This document shows positions 1 through 5,856 of a stretch of 7,418 nucleotides of DNA, piece after piece. The stretch spans positions 1 to 7,418 of the forward strand of contig CABUTH010000096.1 in assembly GCA_902494465.1 (NCBI GenBank). Reading direction: 5' to 3'. Positions within the stretch are counted from its first letter, which is position 1. Each line of letters starts with the position of its first letter. Position numbers and translations under genes: made by a program. The notes under the pieces are model-generated. The model was not told where the DNA came from. It ran no database searches and worked only from the letters and a program-made list of their open reading frames with translations. This stretch comes from an uncultured Collinsella sp. GTDB lineage: Bacteria > Actinomycetota > Coriobacteriia > Coriobacteriales > Coriobacteriaceae.

Positions 1-218
<218 letters not shown>

Positions 219-258
219 CGCACATATCCCCTCGGGACAGGAATTTCCGCCTGCTAGT

Positions 259-298
259 AAAAAGGCCTCCGGAGCTGTTGCTCTGGAGGCCTTTCGTT
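259..298. terminator. Bidirectional intrinsic terminator between pta and ackA copy 1
   Basis: Arms AAAGGCCTCC (261-270) and GGAGGCCTTT (285-294) are perfectly complementary. The stem continues inward through a G-T pair and GAGC/GCTC to a TGTT loop, about 15 pairs in all. The A run at 259-263 gives a T run for leftward transcripts, and TTTCGTTTA follows for rightward ones, so it can end both pta (+) and ackA copy 1 (-). Confidence 0.88.
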
Positions 299-316
299 TA
301 CTTGCAAATGCGCGCG

Positions 317-1495
317 TTAGTTGTTCTTGGTCAGACGCTCGACGTCGTGGGCGATCATGTATTCCTCGTCGGTGGGGATGACCATGACCGTGACGGCGGA
401 ACCGGCGGCACTGATGACCTGCGGGCCGTTGCCCACGGCCTCGCGGTTCTTGTTGTTGTCGATGCGTACGCCCAGCCACTCAAAGCAATCGCAGAAGGCC
501 TTGCGGATCGACCAGTCGTTCTCGCCGATACCGGCGGTAAAGGTGATGGTGTCCACGCCCGCCATGGAAGCGATCATGGAGCCGGCCTGCTGCATGGCCT
601 TGTAGGCGAACATATCGAAGGCGAGCAGGCAGCGCTCGTCGCCCTCGGAGGCGCGCGTGCGGATGTCGCGGGCGTCGTTGGAGATGCCCGAGATGGCAAG
701 CAGACCAGACTGCTTGTTCATCATGTCATCGACTTCCTGATAGCTGTAGCCGCCCTCGCGCTGCAGGTAGCACACGGTAGCCGGGTCGATGGAGCCGCAA
801 CGGGTACCCATCATCAGGCCGTCGAGCGGCGTGAGGCCCATCGTGGTATCGCGGCACACGCCGTCCTCGATGGCGGCGAGCGAAGCGCCGTTGCCCAGAT
901 GGCACGAAAGCAGGCGGTGGCAGCGCGAGCCCAGGATCTCCTTGGCCATCATCCACTCATAGCGGTGGCTCGTGCCGTGGGCACCGTACTTACGCACGTG
1001 GTACTTATCACACACGTCCTTGGGCAGCGCGTAGGTGTAGGCAACCTCGGGCATGGTCATGTGGAACGAGGTATCGAAGACGGCGACGTTGGGCAGCTCC
1101 GGATACTTCTCACGGCAATACTCAATCGCCGCGGCCTCGCCGTAGTTGTGCAGTGGAGCGAGCGGGGCCACCTCAAGGATCTTAGCCATGACCTCGTCGT
1201 CGACAACTGCAGAATCATCGAAGTGCCAGCCGCCCTGAACGATACGATGCCCAATGCCATCGATCGTAAAGTCGGTCTTCTCGAGCTCCACGAGCACACG
1301 TGCGATAGCCGAACGGTGATCCGGGAAGGGGACCTCCTCGGTCTGCTTGGCGCCACCGTTCTCGGAGTGGCCAAAGATGCCCATGTCCGAACCGATGCGT
1401 TCGCAGTTGCCCTTGGCGAAAACCTCGCGGGTATCGGTATCCAAAAGCTGATATTTAAGGCTTGAGCTGCCGGCGTTGACAACAAGTACGTTCAT
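317..1495 (-). CDS. ackA: Acetate kinase, copy 1
   Basis: This 392-residue cytoplasmic enzyme moves phosphate between acetyl phosphate and ADP, giving acetate and ATP; the length is normal for the family. The N-terminal phosphate motif VLVVNAGSSSLKY holds Asn7. Other landmarks are GHRIVQGG with Arg84, LAPLHN with His116, FDTSFH with Asp141, HGTSHRY with His173, CHLGNGAS (198-205), MGTRCGSIDPA with Arg232, TAGIGEN (320-326) and IPTDEE with Glu377/378. By position these match the catalytic Asn7, Arg91, His123, Asp148, His180, Arg241 and Glu384 of Methanosarcina thermophila acetate kinase, so the enzyme should be active. The ATG is preceded by AAAGGAG (1500-1506), which fixes the start. It lies 164 bases downstream of copy 2, with a hairpin between, so it probably has its own promoter. 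It differs from copy 2 in the GNG loop and in GIGEN. Propionate kinase activity cannot be excluded. Confidence 0.96.
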   Translation of the reverse strand: MNVLVVNAGSSSLKYQLLDTDTREVFAKGNCERIGSDMGIFGHSENGGAKQTEEVPFPDHRSAIARVLVELEKTDFTIDGIGHRIVQGGWHFDDSAVVDDEVMAKILEVAPLAPLHNYGEAAAIEYCREKYPELPNVAVFDTSFHMTMPEVAYTYALPKDVCDKYHVRKYGAHGTSHRYEWMMAKEILGSRCHRLLSCHLGNGASLAAIEDGVCRDTTMGLTPLDGLMMGTRCGSIDPATVCYLQREGGYSYQEVDDMMNKQSGLLAISGISNDARDIRTRASEGDERCLLAFDMFAYKAMQQAGSMIASMAGVDTITFTAGIGENDWSIRKAFCDCFEWLGVRIDNNKNREAVGNGPQVISAAGSAVTVMVIPTDEEYMIAHDVERLTKNN

Positions 1496-1499
1496 GAGA

Positions 1500-1506
1500 C
1501 TCCTTT
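1500..1506 (-). promoter_or_regulatory. Ribosome binding site of ackA copy 1
   Basis: The minus strand reads AAAGGAG, four bases before the ATG at 1493-1495. This is a strong Shine-Dalgarno sequence at slightly tight spacing. It supports the ATG that begins with the conserved MNVLVVNAG. Confidence 0.8.
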
Positions 1507-1547
1507 GCAGTGCAATACGGTCGACGCAGACCCCTTAAGGCGGCCGC

Positions 1548-1578
1548 ATTTTAATAAGAAGTTATCACACCTTGATAA
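1548..1578 (-). promoter_or_regulatory. Candidate ackA copy 1 promoter
   Basis: On the minus strand, TAAAAT (1548-1553, five of six matches to TATAAT) or the overlapping TATTAA (1551-1556) could be the -10. TTATCA (1573-1578, four of six matches to TTGACA) could be the -35. The spacers are 19 and 16 bases. The match is moderate, but this is the most A+T-rich patch between the two kinases and it lies at a plausible distance from the start codon. Two adjacent palindromes, CCTTAAGG (1533-1540) and GCGGCCGC (1540-1547), would fall at the start of the leader. Confidence 0.4.
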
Positions 1579-1588
1579 ATAGCTATCA
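1562..1588. promoter_or_regulatory. Candidate operator: three phased TGATAA/TTATCA units
   Basis: TTATCA (1562-1567), TGATAA (1573-1578) and CTATCA (1583-1588) have centres 11 and 10 bases apart, about one helical turn each. The first two form a perfect inverted repeat with a 5-base gap. The second and third form another, TGATA-N6-TATCA. The middle unit coincides with the candidate -35 of ackA copy 1. The protein that might bind is unknown. Confidence 0.4.
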
Positions 1589-1607
1589 GGCATATCGCCC
1601 AACGAGC

Positions 1608-1655
1608 ACAAAAGAGGGGCCGAACGGCGCTCGGTCGTCCAGCCCCTCCCCTCTT
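1608..1655 (-). terminator. Probable terminator after ackA copy 2
   Basis: In the minus-strand transcript, AAGAGGGG (complement of 1648-1655) can pair with CCCCTCTT (complement of 1612-1619), followed by TTGTG. An alternative pairing, AGGGGC with GCCCCT, uses 1642-1647 and 1615-1620, with a small CCGA/TCGG hairpin inside. Either way a G+C stem runs into CTCTTTT just past the stop codon of ackA copy 2. Confidence 0.65.
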
Positions 1656-1659
1656 GCAA

Positions 1660-2838
1660 TTACTTGCCGTTGACGACGCGCTCAACGTCGGAAGCGATCA
1701 TGAACTCCTCGTCCGTGGGGATGACGAAAATCTTGACCTTGGAATCCTTGGCGGACAGGCACCAAGCGCCGTCGCCGCGCAGGGCGTTGCGGGCATGGTC
1801 CATCTTGACGCCCATAAAGGCCAGACGGTCGGCAACGCCGGCGCGAACAGCCGGAGCGTGCTCGCCGATACCGGCAGTAAAGACCAGGGTGTCCATACCG
1901 CACATAGAAGTAGCCATCTCGGCAGCCTTGGCGGCAATCTTGTAGACAAACATGTCGAAGGCGAGCTGAGCATCGGGGTCACCAGCGGCGGCGAGCTCCT
2001 CGACGTTGCGGCAGTCGTTGGTCTTGCCGCCGGTCACAGCCAAAAGGCCGGACTTCTTGTTCATCATCTCGTCGACCTCGTCGAAGGTGTAGCCGCCCTC
2101 GCGCTGCAGGTAGCACACGGTAGCCGGGTCGATGGAGCCGCAGCGGGTGCCCATCATGACGCCGTCGAGCGGGGTGAGGCCCATGGTGGTGTCCATGCAC
2201 TTGCCGTCCTCGATGGCGCACAGGGAAGCACCGGAGCCGATATGGCACACGACGACCTTGCGAGCCTCGCCGTTGGTCATCTCGGCGACCTTCTTGGAGA
2301 TGTAACGGTAGCTGGTGCCGTGGGCGCCGTACTTACGGATGTGCAGCTTGTCGCAGACGTCCTTGGGCAGGGCGTAGGTCTTGGCGACCTCGGGCATATT
2401 GAAGTGGAAAGCAGTGTCGTAGACCGTGACGTTGGGCAGGTCGGGATACTGCTCCAGGCAGTACTCGATAACGTTGGCCTCGGGGTTGTTGTGCAGCGGG
2501 GCGAGCGGAGCGACCTCGCGGATCTTGGCGAGGACGTCCTCGTCGACGAGGGAGGAATCGCCGAAGTACCAACCGCCCTGAACGATACGGTGGCCGATGC
2601 CCTCGATCTTGACGCCGTTGGCCTCGAGGTCCTTCAGGACGACCTCGATGGCGACCTTGTGGTCGGGGAACTCGATGTTCTCGGTCACCTTCTTGGAACC
2701 GTTGGCAGCGTGGGTGAAGGTACCGCCGGTAAAGCAGACGCGCTCGCAGGAGCCCTTTGCGGACACCTTGTGGGACTTGGTATCGATGACCTGATACTTA
2801 AGCGTCGAAGATCCTGCGTTGACGACCAGAACGTTCAT
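1660..2838 (-). CDS. ackA: Acetate kinase, copy 2
   Basis: This is a second full-length acetate kinase, also 392 residues, with the same reaction as copy 1: acetyl phosphate plus ADP to acetate plus ATP. Catalytic positions are intact: Asn7 in VLVVNAGSSTLKY, Arg84 in GHRIVQGG, His116 in LAPLHN, Asp141 in YDTAFH, His173 in HGTSYRY, Arg232 in MGTRCGSIDPA, and Glu377/378 in IPTDEE. By eye it shares roughly half or more of its residues with copy 1, so it is a paralogue and not a fresh duplicate. The nucleotide/phosphate loops differ: CHIGSGAS where copy 1 has CHLGNGAS, and GIGEHAP where copy 1 has GIGENDW. Both forms occur among known acetate and propionate kinases. The start is set by AGGGAG at 2843-2848. 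It lies between the MFS gene (120 bases upstream) and copy 1. Whether the copies differ in substrate or in timing cannot be told from sequence. Confidence 0.95.
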   Translation of the reverse strand: MNVLVVNAGSSTLKYQVIDTKSHKVSAKGSCERVCFTGGTFTHAANGSKKVTENIEFPDHKVAIEVVLKDLEANGVKIEGIGHRIVQGGWYFGDSSLVDEDVLAKIREVAPLAPLHNNPEANVIEYCLEQYPDLPNVTVYDTAFHFNMPEVAKTYALPKDVCDKLHIRKYGAHGTSYRYISKKVAEMTNGEARKVVVCHIGSGASLCAIEDGKCMDTTMGLTPLDGVMMGTRCGSIDPATVCYLQREGGYTFDEVDEMMNKKSGLLAVTGGKTNDCRNVEELAAAGDPDAQLAFDMFVYKIAAKAAEMATSMCGMDTLVFTAGIGEHAPAVRAGVADRLAFMGVKMDHARNALRGDGAWCLSAKDSKVKIFVIPTDEEFMIASDVERVVNGK

Positions 2839-2842
2839 GTGT

Positions 2843-2848
2843 CTCCCT
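2843..2848 (-). promoter_or_regulatory. Ribosome binding site of ackA copy 2, with an upstream GC hairpin
   Basis: The minus strand reads AGGGAG four bases before the ATG at 2836-2838. A small hairpin, GGCGG (2856-2860) with CCGCC (2868-2872) and a 7-base loop, sits just upstream in the leader. I found no convincing -35/-10 pair for this gene. A TATTAT (2890-2895) lies inside the arm of the hairpin at 2892-2925. Confidence 0.6.
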
Positions 2849-2891
2849 ACTAACAGGCGGTGTGGCGCCGCCAGGTTACATACGCTTCAAT

Positions 2892-2925
2892 AATAAACCC
2901 AAACGCCCTCGCGCTCGGGTTTATT
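2892..2925 (-). terminator. Terminator hairpin after the MFS gene
   Basis: In the leftward transcript AATAAACCCGAGCGC pairs with GCGTTTGGGTTTATT around a GAGG loop: 15 pairs, including two G-U pairs. On the plus strand those two positions become A-C mismatches, so the hairpin is built for minus-strand RNA. Its 3' arm is U-rich and is followed by ATTG. It separates the transporter from ackA copy 2. Confidence 0.75.
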
Positions 2926-2928
2926 GCG

Positions 2929-2947
2929 TTGATATATAAGTTATCGG
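2929..2947. promoter_or_regulatory. Candidate operator-like element resembling the ackA copy 1 site
   Basis: GTTGATATATAAGTTATCGG (2928-2947) resembles CTTGATAAATAGCTATCAGG (1571-1590) upstream of ackA copy 1, with one shifted base in the middle. Both elements lie roughly 85 to 100 bases before their kinase's start codon. Here the terminator-like hairpin lies between the element and the gene, which weakens the parallel. Confidence 0.25.
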
Positions 2948-2958
2948 TGCCCAAATAC

Positions 2959-4119
2959 TCATGGCCTTTGACTTGTAAGACGAAAGAGCGCGGGGATATA
3001 CACCAAAGAAGATATCCCGAGCGCTACAAGCAATATGACTCGAATGCCCGCGATGCTGCTCAACGCAGCATTGAACAGATAGAAAAGGATGGCACCCACC
3101 GCCACCATCTGGCTTTGGACCGAAATCAGTGAACAGCGCATCGAAGAATCGACAGCATTTTGAAAAATTGAGTATTTAATTGGAGCAAATAACGAGTAAG
3201 CGACCGTCTGCAGTACATAGAACACGGGCAGCAAATAGACCGGAGTAAAGGGAATCAAAAACAGAGCAGTCAGGGAAAGGCGCACGATGCCGCAAATACG
3301 CGCAAAACGGCCCTTGGCGTCAAGTTCAATCACACTGGGCACAAATAGCCCCATGGAGGCCGAGGCAAGGAGCTGGACCGCAATGATCACACCCGAAGCG
3401 ACGGCATTCATTCCGCGACCCGCAAGCAACAGTGAGAAAAAGTCTTCCAGGGCAACAAAAGCAAATGCCTGAGAGCAGTCCATGATGAACGCTGAAAGAA
3501 GAATGCCGTTACGCGCAATAGCGGCACCGATCATCTTCGGGCTAATTCCACGCTTAGGTGTCGCTGCAGTGTCCCCTCTTCGCATCTCAGGAATGCAGGC
3601 AACGACAACCAACGTCAACACCATTGCGATGATATCTGCCGAAAGACCAATGAGATATGCACCGACAGACGAAATGAAACCGCCCACGCAAGCGGAGATG
3701 GCATAAGAGGCATAGAAAACAAATCGCTCAACGACATTAAGTCTTACGAGCTGGTCCTGAGAGACGCTGTCAATGTAGATCGCTTCTATGGATCCGCTCA
3801 CACATGCAACTGCAAATCCTTTGAGAGCAAACGCGCCGATTAAAAGCAGAGGAGAACGGGCGAAAAGTAGGGCGGCGTAGTATCCAAGCATTCCCACGAC
3901 GCCAACGAGACCACTTGTCTTTCGTCCAAACCTGTCAGCAATATAACCAGTAGGAACCTCAAGAATGAACTTACTCACTTGGTATGCAATCATCATGCTA
4001 GAAATCGCTACCATCGAGAATCCGACGAATTCAAGGTAAACCGTCAGAAAATACAAAATGGTGCTGAAGTTCGACAGAAAAACGAACGTCATATAAAGCA
4101 AAACCGTACGGTTTTTCAT
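2959..4119 (-). CDS. MFS transporter, probable 12-helix exporter
   Basis: This is an inner-membrane major facilitator superfamily carrier of 386 residues, with about 12 hydrophobic helices spread over the whole chain. The MFS motif A between helices 2 and 3 is clear: GYIADRFGRK at residues 58-67, with Asp62, Arg63 and Arg66. A polar stretch at about 178-204 is the usual central cytoplasmic loop between the two six-helix halves. The ATG at 4117-4119 is chosen because GGAGGG (4126-4131) sits six bases before it. A TTG 24 bases upstream would place that ribosome binding site inside the gene. The substrate cannot be named; the length and motif A fit drug-type proton antiporters or small-metabolite exporters. 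The gene is richer in A+T than the kinases. It follows a LysR-type regulator on the same strand, which may control it, and ends in the hairpin at 2892-2925. Confidence 0.88.
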   Translation of the reverse strand: MKNRTVLLYMTFVFLSNFSTILYFLTVYLEFVGFSMVAISSMMIAYQVSKFILEVPTGYIADRFGRKTSGLVGVVGMLGYYAALLFARSPLLLIGAFALKGFAVACVSGSIEAIYIDSVSQDQLVRLNVVERFVFYASYAISACVGGFISSVGAYLIGLSADIIAMVLTLVVVACIPEMRRGDTAATPKRGISPKMIGAAIARNGILLSAFIMDCSQAFAFVALEDFFSLLLAGRGMNAVASGVIIAVQLLASASMGLFVPSVIELDAKGRFARICGIVRLSLTALFLIPFTPVYLLPVFYVLQTVAYSLFAPIKYSIFQNAVDSSMRCSLISVQSQMVAVGAILFYLFNAALSSIAGIRVILLVALGISSLVYIPALFRLTSQRP

Positions 4120-4125
4120 ACTCCG

Positions 4126-4131
4126 CCCTCC
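4126..4131 (-). promoter_or_regulatory. Ribosome binding site that decides the MFS start
   Basis: The minus strand reads GGAGGG, six bases before the ATG at 4117-4119. The in-frame TTG at 4141-4143 has no comparable site and is rejected as the start. Confidence 0.8.
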
Positions 4132-4201
4132 AAGAGTCAACAATCTAAATCGGAATCTTGGAAAAGCATGAGGGCAAAGCCGTCAGTCATGTGTTACAAG
4201 G

Positions 4202-4220
4202 CGTCAACATTCACTTGACG
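4202..4220. promoter_or_regulatory. Inverted repeat between the LysR and MFS genes
   Basis: CGTCAA (4202-4207) and TTGACG (4215-4220) form a perfect inverted repeat with a 7-base gap. It lies about 85-100 bases before the MFS start. On the minus strand it overlaps a possible promoter: TCGTCA, a 17-base gap, then TGTAAC, each four of six matches to consensus. LysR-type regulators usually bind interrupted dyads with T-N11-A; this one has T-N13-A, so the link to the neighbouring LysR protein is a guess. Confidence 0.35.
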
Positions 4221-4222
4221 AC

Positions 4223-4242
4223 ACGAGGCCAAATGGCCTCAC
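4223..4242 (-). terminator. Hairpin overlapping the LysR stop codon
   Basis: GAGGCC (4225-4230) and GGCCTC (4235-4240) pair around a 4-base loop. In minus-strand RNA the stem extends through two G-U pairs and one C-G pair. It includes the LysR stop codon at 4239-4241. No U run follows, so it is at best a weak terminator or an mRNA-stabilising end. Confidence 0.35.
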
Positions 4243-5129
4243 GAAGCAAGATGACGCAATAGGTGAAGAAATACCGTCTGGTGTCGATCGGTCCAGGCAT
4301 TTTGTCGATAGCAAAAGTAGATGGGCAAGGCTACGTCATGCGAACCTTCAATAGAGTACTCGCTCACTTCCGACCCATCTGATGCGAGAGAAGAGCCAGA
4401 AAAACCCAATATCAATCCCCCGGCTTGAAGAAACTCAGCCTGCGCTCTGTTTCCGTATTCGACGTCGCGGAAGCGGAAATTAACCAGCTGAGCTTCGGGG
4501 CATTGATTGATCGCATTGAGACAGGGCGACAAATTAATGGGAACAGCTAACCTGCCGCCCAGTAACTCACGAACGGTCATAGCACCCACAGATTGATGAC
4601 CCGCTGGGCTCGAAAGAACCTTGAGCTCCTTTTCAACCAAGTATTTCGAAGAAAGGACACTGTCCCTTGGTCCCTCAAATGAGATGGCCGCATCCGAAAT
4701 GCCGAGCACAAGTGATTCAAAGCATGTAGCCGTTGGCTGATGCCACACATCAAGGTGAATCTGAGGGTGCGAGCTTTCAAACGAGTCGTACCAGTTTTCG
4801 GAAAAAAGACGCCCCCGCCCGTGAAGACAGGGGACGTAAAGACGAAAGTGGCCGTCGGGCGAAACGCCACCGTTCCCCGATTGGGTGTACTTTTTGAGAT
4901 CGTCGACTTGTGCCAGGATCACGCGTGCACGACGCGCAAATTCTCTGCCCGCCGGAGACAAAACAGCCTCCCCCGCCGATCGATTGAGCAAAACGATCTG
5001 ATACTCAGACTCCAGTTTCTTAATTGCCGACGAGACAGCCTGTGGGCTCACGTGAACGGCGCGAGCCGCTTTGCGCACGCCGCCGTAGTTCGCTACCGCT
5101 TGAAGGTATTCGAGTTGAGAAAACTGCAT
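4239..5129 (-). CDS. LysR-family transcriptional regulator
   Basis: This is a cytoplasmic DNA-binding regulator of 296 residues, the usual LysR size. Residues 1-60 form the winged helix-turn-helix: MQFSQLEYLQAVAN, then the recognition region AARAVHVSPQAVSSAIKKLE (21-40), then the wing VLLNRSAGEAVLSPAG (46-61). A charged linker helix (REFARRARVILAQVDDLKKY, 62-81) usually drives dimerisation. Residues 94-296 should be the two-lobed effector domain, seen in HFRLYVPCLHG, SDAAISFEG and the GGLILGFSGSSLAS stretch. The effector cannot be named. The start ATG has GGAG (5136-5139) six bases upstream. It is encoded just before an MFS transporter on the same strand, 119 bases away, which suggests that it controls that gene. 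No terminator separates it from the HIT gene 41 bases upstream, so read-through is possible. Base composition is lower in G+C than the HIT, xse and ack genes. Confidence 0.9.
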   Translation of the reverse strand: MQFSQLEYLQAVANYGGVRKAARAVHVSPQAVSSAIKKLESEYQIVLLNRSAGEAVLSPAGREFARRARVILAQVDDLKKYTQSGNGGVSPDGHFRLYVPCLHGRGRLFSENWYDSFESSHPQIHLDVWHQPTATCFESLVLGISDAAISFEGPRDSVLSSKYLVEKELKVLSSPAGHQSVGAMTVRELLGGRLAVPINLSPCLNAINQCPEAQLVNFRFRDVEYGNRAQAEFLQAGGLILGFSGSSLASDGSEVSEYSIEGSHDVALPIYFCYRQNAWTDRHQTVFLHLLRHLAS

Positions 5130-5170
5130 AGGTTACTCCAAAGGCAGCCAAGGCGACGGGCCGTGCGTCC

Positions 5171-5506
5171 TCAGATGAGGTTCTCGCCCAGGTTCTTGCC
5201 GCCGAGGACGTGCATGTGGAAGTGCATGACGGTCTGACCGGCGTTGACGCCCTTGTTGGAGATGACGCGGAAACCGTCCTCCAGACCCTTGGCCTTGGCG
5301 ACCTCCTGGATGGCGTGGGCCATGGCGCCCATGGTCTCGGCGGGCACGTTATCGGCGATGTCACTGTAGTGCTTCTTGGGGATCACGAGCGTGTGGACCG
5401 GCGCCTGGGGATTGAGGTCGTCGAACGCGATGACCTGGTCATCCTCGTAGACGACGGTCGAGGGGATCTCGTGGTTGGCAATTTTGCAGAAGATGCAATC
5501 ACACAT
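5171..5506 (-). CDS. HIT-family protein, Hint/PKCI-like nucleotide hydrolase
   Basis: This is a small cytoplasmic histidine-triad protein of 111 residues. Hint-type members form dimers and hydrolyse nucleoside phosphoramidates and aminoacyl-AMP adducts. The N-terminal CDCIFCKIANHEIPS (Cys4, Cys7) is the usual Hint start and can bind zinc in some members. LNPQAPVHTLVIPKKH (31-46) is the family's central block. The active-site triad is HFHMHV with His95, His97 and His99; His97 or His99 is the probable nucleophile position. The ATG at 5504-5506 is preferred over an in-frame GTG at 5522-5524, because AAAGGAA (5513-5519) precedes it by six bases and the protein then begins as the family does. It follows xseB after 49 bases that contain a TATAAT and an inverted repeat, so it may have its own promoter besides read-through from xseA-xseB. 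Confidence 0.93.
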   Translation of the reverse strand: MCDCIFCKIANHEIPSTVVYEDDQVIAFDDLNPQAPVHTLVIPKKHYSDIADNVPAETMGAMAHAIQEVAKAKGLEDGFRVISNKGVNAGQTVMHFHMHVLGGKNLGENLI

Positions 5507-5512
5507 GGTTGG

Positions 5513-5519
5513 TTCCTTT
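5513..5519 (-). promoter_or_regulatory. Ribosome binding site that decides the HIT start
   Basis: The minus strand reads AAAGGAA, six bases before the ATG at 5504-5506. It lies inside the longer open frame that starts at the GTG, which argues against the GTG. Confidence 0.7.
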
Positions 5520-5525
5520 CTCACA

Positions 5526-5548
5526 GACCAAGGTAATTATATTTGGTC
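5526..5548 (-). promoter_or_regulatory. Candidate promoter/operator of the HIT gene
   Basis: The minus strand carries a perfect -10 hexamer TATAAT (5536-5541). It is framed by an inverted repeat, GACCAA (5526-5531) and TTGGTC (5543-5548), with an 11-base gap. I see no good -35: the hexamer at 17-base spacing reads TCGTTC. This arrangement would suit a promoter that needs an activator, or one blocked by a dimeric repressor. The spot lies between the xseB stop codon and the HIT ribosome binding site. Confidence 0.4.
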
Positions 5549-5555
5549 GGGATGG

Positions 5556-5822
5556 TTAGAACGAGAGGTTATCGTCCGTGTTGGCGGCTTCCCCGTCGGC
5601 GAGCACGTCGTTGCCGTCGACGTCCTTAAGGAGCACCGAGACCTTCTGCTCGGCATCGGACAAGCGGGTACGCAGGCTCTTGAGGAGCTCGACGCCGCGG
5701 GTATAGCTCTCAAGCGACTCTTCGAGCTCCATATCGCCCGACTCCAGGCTGCGGATAATAAGTTCCAGCTCCTGCGAAGCCTGCTTGTACGTAAGCTGCT
5801 CGACCGGGGTCTTCTCTGCCAT
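5556..5822 (-). CDS. xseB: Exodeoxyribonuclease VII small subunit
   Basis: This 88-residue protein is the non-catalytic small subunit of exonuclease VII, which joins XseA in the cytoplasm to degrade single-stranded DNA from both ends into acid-soluble oligonucleotides. The length is normal (about 80). The family pattern is clear: LTYKQASQELELIIRSLESG (10-29), then ELEESLESYTRGVELLKS (32-49), two helices that form a coiled hairpin, followed by a third helix with RTRLSDAEQKV. The C-terminal 20 or so residues are acidic and probably disordered. The ATG is preceded by AGGAAAGG (5831-5838) at about seven bases. It sits 42 bases downstream of xseA, in the standard xseA-xseB order, with a hairpin across the xseA stop codon between them. 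Confidence 0.96.
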   Translation of the reverse strand: MAEKTPVEQLTYKQASQELELIIRSLESGDMELEESLESYTRGVELLKSLRTRLSDAEQKVSVLLKDVDGNDVLADGEAANTDDNLSF

Positions 5823-5856
5823 ATCTGTTTCCTTTCCTAAGGGTCTATCACTGTGA

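Noticed and set aside
278..1465. Plus-strand open frame of 395 codons covering nearly all of ackA copy 1
   Set aside because: It is in codon register with ackA on the opposite strand. It stays open because TTA, CTA and TCA codons are absent from a GC-rich gene. The translation is low-complexity (V, G, A, D, H) and matches no family I know.
1540..1547. GCGGCCGC palindrome next to CCTTAAGG as an engineered cloning junction
   Set aside because: Both are short palindromes expected by chance in GC-rich leader DNA, and no vector-like sequence surrounds them.
1572..1590. FNR-type site upstream of ackA copy 1
   Set aside because: TTGAT and ATCAG half-sites are 8 bases apart, not 4, and the second half deviates, so it is not an FNR box.
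1654..2853. Plus-strand open frame of 399 codons covering all of ackA copy 2
   Set aside because: Same cause as on copy 1. Its presence on both paralogues reflects shared codon bias, not a conserved antisense gene. It has no ribosome binding site.
2856..2872. Small GC hairpin in the ackA copy 2 leader as a riboswitch
   Set aside because: It is a single five-pair stem with no further conserved secondary structure, too simple for any known riboswitch class.
2860..3132. Plus-strand frame of 90 codons at the 3' end of the MFS gene
   Set aside because: It lies over the terminator hairpin and the MFS coding region, lacks a ribosome binding site, and its charged sequence resembles no family.
4740..5237. 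Plus-strand frame of 165 codons across the LysR and HIT genes
   Set aside because: It crosses the boundary of two well-supported minus-strand genes and its translation has no recognisable domain.
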